From Propionivibrio sp. (GTDB lineage Bacteria > Pseudomonadota > Gammaproteobacteria > Burkholderiales > Rhodocyclaceae): 5,049 nucleotides of DNA. The notes below the pieces were generated by a model. It had not been told where the DNA came from. It ran no database searches and worked only from the letters and a program-made list of their open reading frames with translations. Below are positions 1 through 5,049 of the stretch, in pieces. The DNA lies in the NCBI GenBank assembly GCA_003249625.1, contig QKII01000419.1, forward strand, positions 1 through 5,049, in the 5' to 3' direction. Both the position numbers and the translations under genes were made by a program. Position 1 is the stretch's first letter. The number at the start of each line of letters is the position of its first letter.

Positions 1-641
1 TCCCCGACCGGTAGTCCCATTTTCGTTCCACCGAAGCACAGAACGTCAACGCCAGCACGCCAGCTGATGTCCGCGGGCGCCGCACCGAGAGAAACCAGCG
101 CGTTGGTGAAGCGGGCGCCATCCATGTGAACCCGCAGGCCGTGCCGGTGGGCCAGATCCGCTATTGCGGCGACTTCTTCCGGTCGGTATACAGTGCCGAC
201 TTCGGTTGCCTGGGTGAGGGTCACGACACGTGGCTTGGGATAATGGATGTCGCTTCTGCGGGTGATGACCTCCAGCAGCGCGGCGGGAGCCAGTTTTCCG
301 TTTTCGCCGCTTGCCGGCAGGAGCTTGGAGCCGTTCGAGAAAAACTCGGGACCGCCGCATTCGTCGGTTTCGACGTGCGCCAGGTCATGGCAGACGACGC
401 TGTGATAGCTTTGGCACAACGAGGCCAGTGCGAGTGAGTTGGCTGCGGTGCCATTGAATACGAAATAGACGTCGCAGTCGCAGGCGAAAAGATCGCGCAG
501 GCGGTCGGAGACGCGCCGGGTCCATTCGTCATCACCGTAGGCAGGAGCGTGTGCCGAATTGGCATCAACCAATGCAGCGAGTGCCTCTGGACAGATCCCG
601 GCGTAGTTGTCGCTGGCAAACAACAGCCTGTTATCCGTCAC
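1..641 (-). CDS. ltaE: Low-specificity L-threonine aldolase, 3' end cut by the window
   Basis: PLP-dependent fold-type I aldolase that cleaves L-threonine and L-allo-threonine to glycine and acetaldehyde in the cytoplasm. The first 213 residues are visible. They match, from memory, the Pseudomonas-type LtaE family (about 346 residues) rather than the E. coli type: an N-terminal FASDNYAGICPEA block, YGDDEWT at 35-41, FNGTAAN at 62-68 (phosphate-binding region), AHVETDE at 88-94, HMDGAR at 172-177 with Asp174 expected to contact the PLP ring nitrogen, and CFGGTK at 202-207. Lys207 is the expected Schiff-base lysine. The start is GTG at 641-639, chosen because the residues after it (TDNRLLFASDNY) align with the usual family N terminus; there is no in-frame ATG nearby. 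The Shine-Dalgarno is weak: AAAAGG about 13 bases upstream. The gene follows clpA by 31 bases with no terminator between them, so co-transcription is likely. Odd point: Met208 follows the catalytic lysine where I recall Asn. About 130 C-terminal residues lie outside the window. Confidence 0.93.
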   Translation of the reverse strand, partial: MTDNRLLFASDNYAGICPEALAALVDANSAHAPAYGDDEWTRRVSDRLRDLFACDCDVYFVFNGTAANSLALASLCQSYHSVVCHDLAHVETDECGGPEFFSNGSKLLPASGENGKLAPAALLEVITRRSDIHYPKPRVVTLTQATEVGTVYRPEEVAAIADLAHRHGLRVHMDGARFTNALVSLGAAPADISWRAGVDVLCFGGTKMGLPVG

Positions 642-672
642 TGACGGCGAGGAACCTTTTCCAACGCTAAAC

Positions 673-2931
673 TCAGGCGACAGTTTCGGCCTCCTCCGCG
701 AAGACAAGACGAAGCTTTTCATTTTCGTCGATATCAATCGTTATCCTGCCGCCGCTTGTCAGCTTGCCGAAAAGCAGTTCGTCGGCCAGTGCTGCGCGGA
801 TCGTGTCCTGAATCAAGCGTGCCATTGGACGCGCGCCCATCAGCGGATCAAATCCTCTTTCGGCCAGATGTTCCTTCAGGCGCTCTGTAAAGACGGCCTC
901 GACCTTCTTCTCGTGGAGTTGTTCTTCAAGTTGCATCAGGAATTTGTCTACAACACGGAGAATGACCTCATGATCGAGCGCCTTGAAGGAAATGATCGCA
1001 TCAAGCCGGTTGCGAAATTCCGGTGTGAACAGGCGCTTGATTTCCCCCATTTCGTCCCCGGATTGGCGCTTGCCCGTGAAACCCATTGTCGACTTCTGAA
1101 TGGCCTCTTGCCCGGCATTGGTCGTCATTATGATGACCACGTTGCGGAAATCGGTCTTGCGTCCGTTGTTGTCGGTCAGCGTCCCGTGGTCCATCACCTG
1201 CAGCAGGATATTGTAGATGTCCGGGTGCGCTTTCTCTATCTCGTCGAGCAGCAAGACGCAGTACGGCTTCTTGGTTACTGCTTCGGTCAACTGGCCGCCC
1301 TGGTCGAATCCCACATAGCCGGGGGGCGCACCGATCAACCGCGATACGGCGTGCCGTTCGAGGTATTCGGACATGTCGAAACGCAACAATTCAACGCCCA
1401 TGCAATAGGCCAGTTGCTTGGCGACCTCTGTCTTGCCGACCCCAGTGGGGCCAGAGAACAGGAAACAGCCAATCGGCTTGCCAGGTGTGCCGAGACCCGA
1501 GCGAGCCATCTTGATTGACTTGGCCAAAGCATCGATCGCTGGGTCCTGTCCGAAGACAACGGCTTTCAGATCACGGTCGAGATTTTTCAGCGCGTTGCGG
1601 TCGTCGGTCGATACCTGTGTAGACGGAACCCGTGCGATCTTCGCGATGATTTCTTCGATGTCTTGCTTGCCGATAATCTTCTTCTGTTTCGATTTGGGCA
1701 GGATGCGTTGCGCTGCACCTGCCTCGTCAATGACGTCAATGGCTTTATCCGGGAGGTGCCGGTCGGTGATGAAACGCACCGAGAGGTCAACCGCTGAGGT
1801 CAGCGCCGCCGCCGAGTACTTGATGCCGTGGTGCGACTCGAAGCGCGACTTCAGCCCTTTCAGAATCTCGATGGTGTCGCTGATCGACGGTTCGTTGATG
1901 TCGATTTTCTGGAAGCGGCGCGACAAAGCGTGATCCTTTTCGAATATCGTCCGGAACTCGTTGTAGGTCGTTGCCCCGATGCACTTCAACTGGCCATTCG
2001 AAAGAGCCGGCTTGAGCAGGTTGGATGCGTCGAGCGTGCCCCCGGAGGCCGATCCAGCGCCGATCAGCGTGTGAATTTCGTCGATGAACAGGATGGCGCC
2101 TGGGTTTTCGCTCAGTTGCTTGACTACTGACTTGAGCCGTTGCTCGAAGTCTCCCCGGTACTTCGTGCCTGCAAGAAGGGCGCCCATGTCCAGCGCGTAA
2201 ACTTTTGCATTGGCCAGAACCTCGGGTACGTCGTTTTCGACGATGCGGCGCGCCAAGCCCTCCGCGATCGCAGTTTTGCCAACCCCGGCTTCGCCCACCA
2301 ACAGCGGGTTGTTCTTGCGCCGGCGGCACAGCGTCTGGATGACGCGTTCCAACTCGCCATTCCTGCCGATAAGCGGGTCGATTTTCCCTTGTTGCGCCAG
2401 TGCGTTGAGGTTGATCGTATAGCTTTCCAGCGAACCGGGAGCGGCGGCCGGTTCGCCTTCCGCTTCGGCATCCTGTTCAGAGCGCGCCGGTTGCGGCTGA
2501 ATCTTGCTGATGCCGTGGGAAATAAAGTTGACGACATCCAGACGAGTGATCCCCTGCTTTTGCAAGTAGTAAACAGCGTGGGAGTCCTTCTCGCCGAAGA
2601 TGGCAACCAGCACGTTGGCGCCATTGACTTCTTTTTTTCCGGAAGATTGGACGTGCAGTATGGCGCGCTGGATCACCCTCTGAAATCCGAGGGTCGGTTG
2701 TGTGTCGATGTCATCCTTGCCATCGATCGACGGCGTGTGTTCGTCAATGAAGCGGGAGATGTCTTTGCGTAACTGCTCGATGTTCCCGCCACAGGCGCGC
2801 AGCGTTTCGGCTGCCGACGGATTGTCGAGAAGCGCGAGCAAAAGATGCTCTACCGTTATGAACTCGTGGCGTTTTTGGCGAGCCTCGACAAACGCCATGT
2901 GCAAGCTGACTTCAAGTTCCTGCGCGATCAT
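673..2931 (-). CDS. clpA: ClpA, ATP-binding AAA+ unfoldase subunit of the ClpAP protease
   Basis: Hexameric AAA+ unfoldase that unfolds substrates and threads them into the ClpP peptidase in the cytoplasm. It has 752 residues, close to the 758 of E. coli ClpA, so it looks complete. An N-terminal Clp-N domain at about 1-145, where ClpS docks, is followed by an acidic/Ala/Pro linker at about 147-167. The first AAA+ module has Walker A GEAGVGKT 213-220, pore loop KYRG 257-260, Walker B ILFIDE 280-285 and arginine-finger region LSRRF 336-340. The second module has Walker A GPTGVGKT 494-501, pore loop GYVGFD 538-543, Walker B VLLLDE 559-564 and sensor 2 GARPMAR 699-705. There is no ClpB-type coiled-coil middle domain, which separates it from ClpB and ClpC. 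The ClpP-docking tripeptide is MGF at 616-618, where E. coli ClpA has IGL. The ATG start follows GGAGG with 8-base spacing and abuts the clpS stop. The reading frame is intact, ending in TGA. Confidence 0.98.
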   Translation of the reverse strand: MIAQELEVSLHMAFVEARQKRHEFITVEHLLLALLDNPSAAETLRACGGNIEQLRKDISRFIDEHTPSIDGKDDIDTQPTLGFQRVIQRAILHVQSSGKKEVNGANVLVAIFGEKDSHAVYYLQKQGITRLDVVNFISHGISKIQPQPARSEQDAEAEGEPAAAPGSLESYTINLNALAQQGKIDPLIGRNGELERVIQTLCRRRKNNPLLVGEAGVGKTAIAEGLARRIVENDVPEVLANAKVYALDMGALLAGTKYRGDFEQRLKSVVKQLSENPGAILFIDEIHTLIGAGSASGGTLDASNLLKPALSNGQLKCIGATTYNEFRTIFEKDHALSRRFQKIDINEPSISDTIEILKGLKSRFESHHGIKYSAAALTSAVDLSVRFITDRHLPDKAIDVIDEAGAAQRILPKSKQKKIIGKQDIEEIIAKIARVPSTQVSTDDRNALKNLDRDLKAVVFGQDPAIDALAKSIKMARSGLGTPGKPIGCFLFSGPTGVGKTEVAKQLAYCMGVELLRFDMSEYLERHAVSRLIGAPPGYVGFDQGGQLTEAVTKKPYCVLLLDEIEKAHPDIYNILLQVMDHGTLTDNNGRKTDFRNVVIIMTTNAGQEAIQKSTMGFTGKRQSGDEMGEIKRLFTPEFRNRLDAIISFKALDHEVILRVVDKFLMQLEEQLHEKKVEAVFTERLKEHLAERGFDPLMGARPMARLIQDTIRAALADELLFGKLTSGGRITIDIDENEKLRLVFAEEAETVA

Positions 2932-3243
2932 TCAGTTTTCCTCCATGATGCACGCCAGCGGATGCTGGTTCTCGCGTGCAAAGCTCAACACCTGCTCGAC
3001 CTTCGTGGCGGCGACATCGCGCGGATAAACTCCGCATACGCCACGTCCTTCCATATGAACTTTGAGCATGATTTGTGTCGCTTGTTCTCGATTTTTCGAA
3101 AAAAACCTTTGCAGTACATGAACGACAAAATCCATTGGAGTGAAGTCGTCGTTGAGCAGTATCACGGTGTAAAACGGTGGTGGAGCGAGTTTGCTGCGCT
3201 GAGCTTCCAGGACCGTGTTGTCTTGATGTTGCCGTTTAGTCAT
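2932..3243 (-). CDS. clpS: ClpS, N-degron adaptor for ClpA
   Basis: Small cytoplasmic adaptor that binds proteins with destabilising N-terminal residues (Leu, Phe, Tyr, Trp) and delivers them to the ClpA N domain, while blocking other ClpA substrates. It has 103 residues, against 106 in E. coli. A flexible polar N-terminal extension (about 1-20), which in the family engages ClpA, precedes the folded core starting near [13 protein letters not shown]. The residues that form the N-degron pocket in E. coli ClpS are all present with an offset of three: Asn31-Asp32-Asp33, gatekeeper Met37, Met59, Val62, His63 and Leu96. The C-terminal signature ARENQHPL is at 89-96. The start is the only Met before the core. 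A GAGG sits only 2 bases before the ATG, an unusually short spacing. It is first in the minus-strand unit, divergent from csp, and its TGA abuts the clpA ATG. The full pocket argues for a canonical ClpS rather than a ClpS2 paralogue. Confidence 0.97.
   Translation of the reverse strand: MTKRQHQDNTVLEAQRSKLAPPPFYTVILLNDDFTPMDFVVHVLQRFFSKNREQATQIMLKVHMEGRGVCGVYPRDVAATKVEQVLSFARENQHPLACIMEEN
2940..2944 (-). promoter_or_regulatory. clpA ribosome binding site inside the clpS 3' end
   Basis: On the minus strand a GGAGG core lies 8 bases before the clpA ATG, within the last codons of clpS. Because the clpS TGA directly precedes the clpA ATG with no gap, ribosomes finishing clpS would sit on the clpA start. 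This fixes the clpA start and suggests translational coupling of adaptor and unfoldase; coupling itself is inference. Confidence 0.8.
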
Positions 3244-3255
3244 GACCTCATTCTA
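3244..3255 (-). promoter_or_regulatory. Candidate clpS start-region signals: possible -10 box overlapping a close Shine-Dalgarno
   Basis: Read on the minus strand, TAGAAT (3255-3250) differs from the sigma-70 -10 consensus at one base and is followed by GAGGTC and then the clpS ATG. The GAGG is a plausible Shine-Dalgarno but only 2 bases from the start. If TAGAAT were a real -10, transcription would begin at or next to the clpS ATG. I see no good -35 at 16-18 bases (TTTTCG is the nearest), so the main clpS promoter may lie further upstream and the match may be chance. Confidence 0.25.
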
Positions 3256-3308
3256 ACGAGTCTTCTCGAATGCGAAAACCGGGCCGTGAACGATTGAATC
3301 TCCATGGT

Positions 3309-3339
3309 TTTGCGTAGAAACCACACGGTTTCCCGCAAA
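3309..3339. repeat. Two-part inverted repeat (dyad) in the clpS-csp divergent region
   Basis: A perfect inner dyad, GAAACC (3317-3322) and GGTTTC (3327-3332) around a 4-base loop ACAC, is nested in a perfect outer dyad, TTTGCG (3309-3314) and CGCAAA (3334-3339). The two are separated only by TA on one side and C on the other. That gives 12 paired bases per arm in 31 bases. Neither strand has a T-run after it, so it is not an intrinsic terminator. It lies 15 bases upstream of the proposed csp -35 and in the probable clpS leader or promoter. It could be an operator serving both genes or an RNA hairpin in the clpS leader. The dyad is seen directly; its function is unknown. Confidence 0.6.
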
Positions 3340-3354
3340 CGGGGAGCAAAGTGC

Positions 3355-3384
3355 TTGACGCTCGCTTAAAAACTAGCGTACAAA
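3355..3384 (+). promoter_or_regulatory. Probable sigma-70 promoter of the cold shock gene
   Basis: The -35 box TTGACG (3355-3360, five of six consensus bases) and a -10 box TACAAA (3379-3384, four of six) are separated by 18 bases. The start of transcription would fall around 3390-3392, giving a leader of about 84 bases before csp. The spacer contains a short CGCT/AGCG dyad (3363-3366 and 3375-3378) around an A-rich loop, possibly incidental. Confidence 0.55.
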
Positions 3385-3387
3385 GAC

Positions 3388-3429
3388 TGCATGTTTCGGT
3401 TCAGCACTATGTTGATCACCAAACATGCA
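3388..3429 (+). promoter_or_regulatory. Long hairpin at the 5' end of the csp leader
   Basis: TGCATGTTT (3388-3396) and AAACATGCA (3421-3429) form a perfect 9-base inverted repeat. The stem continues inward through a one-base bulge (C3397) with GGT (3398-3400) to ACC (3418-3420). After a two-base bulge (3416-3417) it continues with TCAGC (3401-3405) to GTTGA (3411-3415), including one G-U pair, closing a 5-base loop. The structure covers almost exactly the start of the predicted transcript. If transcription starts at 3391, the outermost three pairs are lost but the rest holds. Structured leaders are known in cold shock mRNAs; a role in temperature response or RNA stability here is inference. 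Confidence 0.55.
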
Positions 3430-3432
3430 AGT

Positions 3433-3445
3433 CGGGCTTTGCCCG
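3433..3445 (+). promoter_or_regulatory. Second small GC hairpin in the csp leader
   Basis: CGGGC (3433-3437) and GCCCG (3441-3445) pair around a TTT loop, 3 bases after the long hairpin. It is followed by an AU-rich stretch and the csp Shine-Dalgarno AAGGA (3461-3465), which stays outside both hairpins and so looks accessible. There is no T-run directly after the stem long enough for a terminator, so it is more likely part of the folded leader. Confidence 0.45.
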
Positions 3446-3474
3446 GATTTCGTTTATTTAAAGGAAGTAGCAAT

Positions 3475-3678
3475 ATGGCAACTGGTACTGTTAAGTGGTT
3501 CAACGACGCTAAGGGTTTCGGCTTCATCACTCCGGACGATGGCAGCGAAGATTTGTTCGCGCATTTTTCGGCGATAACCATGAGCGGATTCAAGACCCTC
3601 AAAGAGGGCGAGAAGGTTAGCTTCGACGTAACTCAGGGTCCAAAGGGTAAACAGGCTTCGAACATTGCACGTGCCTGA
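3475..3678 (+). CDS. csp: CspA-family cold shock protein
   Basis: Single cold shock domain of 67 residues, the usual size, that binds single-stranded RNA or DNA and acts as an RNA chaperone in the cytoplasm. RNP1 is KGFGFI at 13-18 and RNP2 is LFAHFS at 27-32. The nucleic-acid-stacking aromatics Trp8, Phe15, Phe17, Phe28, His30 and Phe31 are all present. The start at 3475 is set by AAGGA at 3461-3465 (9-base spacing) and by the family N terminus MATGTVKWF. An upstream in-frame ATG at 3391 would add 28 residues of non-family sequence lying in the folded leader, so I reject it. The gene is divergent from clpS and monocistronic, with its own promoter and terminator. Its position next to clpS is that of E. 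coli cspD, but it lacks the longer CspD C-terminal tail. The exact paralogue name cannot be assigned, nor whether it is actually cold-induced. Confidence 0.96.
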   Translation: MATGTVKWFNDAKGFGFITPDDGSEDLFAHFSAITMSGFKTLKEGEKVSFDVTQGPKGKQASNIARA

Positions 3679-3693
3679 TTAGTCACCTGTGCC

Positions 3694-3724
3694 AAAAAAC
3701 CCGCCATCTGGCGGGTTTTTTTTT
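3694..3724 (+). terminator. Intrinsic terminator of csp
   Basis: The stem CCCGCC (3700-3705) and GGCGGG (3710-3715) encloses a 4-base loop ATCT and is followed by nine T residues (3716-3724). The preceding six A residues (3694-3699) can extend the stem by pairing with the T-run. It begins 15 bases after the csp stop. The A-run gives it terminator form on the minus strand too, but no convergent gene uses it. It isolates csp from the downstream protease gene. Confidence 0.93.
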
Positions 3725-3828
3725 GCCGTCGGTTCATGGCGTTCTTGAAACAAAACGAAACACCAGTCGCTACGGACGTTCGTTATCATGACTGCCTTGT
3801 ACAGCCCTTCCTGTCATTCCCGCGCATC

Positions 3829-5049
3829 ATGTCACCGTTACGTATCTCCAAACATATTTCCTGTTCGCTGGTCGCCTTTGTTCTTGGCGCCTCGCCAATG
3901 GCAAGCTCTTTTGCGCAGCCAAACATCAACGCTTTGCCCGATCTTGGTGAATCGTCGCGCGCCGAGTTGTCGCCGCAGTTGGAGCGAAAGATTGGCGAGA
4001 GCATCATGAACCAGATTCGCCTGCGCGAGCCGAGCTATATCGATGATCCCGAGATTAACGATTATCTGGCGAATCTGGGGCGGCGCCTGGTCGAGGCGAG
4101 TGATAGTCCCACGGGCGATTTTCAGTTTTTTGCGATTCGGGATAATTCCGTCAATGCGTTCGCCATGTTTGGCGGGTACATCGGAATCAACACAGGGACG
4201 ATGCTGGTCGCGCAAAGCGAATCGGAATTGGCCGGCGTGATAGCACACGAAATCGCTCACGTTACACAGCACCATCTGGCACGCCAGATCGCCAAGGAAA
4301 AGCAAAACACGATTCCCAGTCTGGTGGCCATGGCACTCGGGATTCTGGCCGCGCGTTCCAATACTTCCGTGGCGGCAGGAGCCGTCGCCTCAGTCCAGGC
4401 GGGCATCATTCAGTCGCAGTTGGCTTATACCCGTGATTTCGAGCGGGAAGCCGATCGCATGGGCTACCAGACGCTCGAGAAAGCGGGCTTCGATGTGCGC
4501 GGCATGGGTGAGTTTTTCGACCGACTGCAGAAGGTGACCCGGCTTTACGACAACAATGCTCCTGTTTACCTGCGTTCACACCCTTTGACGGTTGAACGGC
4601 TGTCAGATATGCAGAATCGGGCGGCAGAATCACCTTATCGCCAAGTGGTCAGCAGTCTGGATTTTCATCTGATTCGCGCCAGATTGCGGGCCCAGGACGG
4701 GACTCCTCGCGACACAGTCCGCGAGTTCGAGAAGCTGCTTCGCGAGAAAAAATACGTGTCGCAAGCTGCCGTCCAGTACGGCTTGAGCTTGGCTTGCTTG
4801 CGCGCACGGGATGTGGAAGGGGCTAAGCGCGCCAGCGAGAATCTCTCTGCATTAGTGGATTCGTCGCCGATTGTGGCCGGTCTTGTGGCGGAGATTAAGA
4901 TCGCGGCGGGTGATTATGCCGGGGCGGCTACGGTGTACAACGCTGCTCTGCAGCGTTTCCCGCAAGCCAAGGCGCTGGTTTATGGCTACGCCGAATCACT
5001 CTACGCTGCACGCGACTTTCAGAAGTTGCAAGAATTTCTGGCCTCCCAA
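3829..5049 (+). CDS. bepA: BepA (YfgC)-like periplasmic M48 zinc metalloprotease with TPR domain, 3' end cut
   Basis: Periplasmic protease and chaperone of the M48 family; in E. coli BepA helps assemble LptD and other outer-membrane proteins and degrades stalled ones. 407 residues are visible, against about 487 for E. coli BepA. A signal peptide covers 1-29: basic start, hydrophobic core about 10-21, probable cleavage SFA/Q after Ala29. The zinc site is H140-E141-I-A-H144, with third ligand Glu207 in FEREAD (204-209). His251 in SHPL corresponds to the His246 switch residue of E. coli BepA. A hydrophobic Ala-rich segment (about 162-195) matches the family's active-site helix region. TPR-like helices start near 275 and run to the window end. 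The ATG at 3829 was chosen because it gives a clean signal peptide; an in-frame ATG at 3736 would add 31 residues before it. No Shine-Dalgarno is visible, which is unusual. The gene is probably transcribed independently, as the csp terminator lies upstream; no convincing promoter was found. Confidence 0.9.
   Translation, partial: MSPLRISKHISCSLVAFVLGASPMASSFAQPNINALPDLGESSRAELSPQLERKIGESIMNQIRLREPSYIDDPEINDYLANLGRRLVEASDSPTGDFQFFAIRDNSVNAFAMFGGYIGINTGTMLVAQSESELAGVIAHEIAHVTQHHLARQIAKEKQNTIPSLVAMALGILAARSNTSVAAGAVASVQAGIIQSQLAYTRDFEREADRMGYQTLEKAGFDVRGMGEFFDRLQKVTRLYDNNAPVYLRSHPLTVERLSDMQNRAAESPYRQVVSSLDFHLIRARLRAQDGTPRDTVREFEKLLREKKYVSQAAVQYGLSLACLRARDVEGAKRASENLSALVDSSPIVAGLVAEIKIAAGDYAGAATVYNAALQRFPQAKALVYGYAESLYAARDFQKLQEFLASQ

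Noticed and set aside
221..619. 132-codon minus-strand ATG frame in the aldolase region
   Set aside because: It is out of frame with the LtaE reading, which shows a complete set of family motifs; the peptide resembles nothing known.
642..672. Small GGAA/TTCC dyad between clpA and ltaE as a terminator
   Set aside because: Only four base pairs and no T-run; too weak to end transcription.
607..1518. 303-codon plus-strand open frame opposite clpA
   Set aside because: It lies entirely antisense to the well-supported clpA (and the ltaE 5' end), has no recognisable family features, and is the kind of long shadow frame expected opposite GC-rich coding sequence.
2140..2772. 210-codon plus-strand open frame opposite the clpA N-terminal half
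   Set aside because: Antisense shadow of clpA with no recognisable family features.
3375..3386. Possible E. coli-type cold box (partial likeness to TGACGTACAGA)
   Set aside because: The likeness is partial and overlaps the proposed -10 box, so it would not be transcribed from that promoter.
3391..3474. N-terminal extension of the cold shock protein from the in-frame ATG at 3391 (or 3409)
   Set aside because: The extra residues are not family-like, the region folds as a leader hairpin, the 3391 ATG would be at or next to the transcript start, and the strong Shine-Dalgarno serves the ATG at 3475.
3784..3789. TATCAT as a -10 box for the BepA-like gene
   Set aside because: It matches five of six consensus bases, but no acceptable -35 lies at normal spacing, and I found no clear sigma-E-type promoter either.
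3788..4009. 73-codon plus-strand ATG frame at the start of the protease gene
   Set aside because: It overlaps the BepA-like coding frame in another register, has no Shine-Dalgarno and a non-family sequence.

Overview
The window looks like ordinary chromosomal core-genome DNA from a Gram-negative proteobacterium, most likely a betaproteobacterium. This rests on the protein character: a ClpS/ClpA pair, a 67-residue CspA-type cold shock protein with a short C-terminal tail, and a periplasmic M48 metalloprotease with a TPR tail, all in moderately GC-rich DNA. The assignment to Betaproteobacteria is a judgement from recalled families, not a search. I see no mobile elements, tRNA or rRNA genes, CRISPR arrays or phage genes, and no clear sign of horizontal transfer.

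Left half, minus strand (3243 down to 1): three genes read in one direction, clpS, clpA and ltaE. The clpS stop codon directly abuts the clpA ATG, and the clpA ribosome binding site lies inside clpS. clpA ends 31 bases before the GTG start of a low-specificity L-threonine aldolase gene, whose 3' end is outside the window. ClpS is the adaptor that brings N-degron substrates to ClpA, the AAA+ unfoldase that feeds the ClpP peptidase (clpP is not here). The aldolase (threonine/allo-threonine to glycine plus acetaldehyde) is probably a metabolic passenger in the transcription unit.

Centre (3244-3474): a 231-base divergent intergenic region between clpS and a cold shock gene on the plus strand. It holds a two-part 31-base dyad, a plausible sigma-70 promoter for csp, and a csp leader that can fold into a 42-base hairpin followed by a second small GC hairpin before an AU-rich Shine-Dalgarno region. 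The csp gene ends in a strong intrinsic terminator. The cold-shock/clpS/clpA divergent order matches the E. coli cspD-clpS-clpA arrangement.

Right side, plus strand (3829 to the end): a BepA (YfgC)-like M48 zinc metalloprotease with a signal peptide, a complete set of metal-site residues and the beginning of a TPR domain. It is cut off by the window end. It would act in the periplasm on outer-membrane protein quality control.

The genes share a broad protein-quality-control and stress theme: cytoplasmic N-degron proteolysis, RNA chaperoning and periplasmic proteolysis. I do not see evidence for a previously undescribed system. The items most worth a second look are the structured csp leader and the intergenic dyad.
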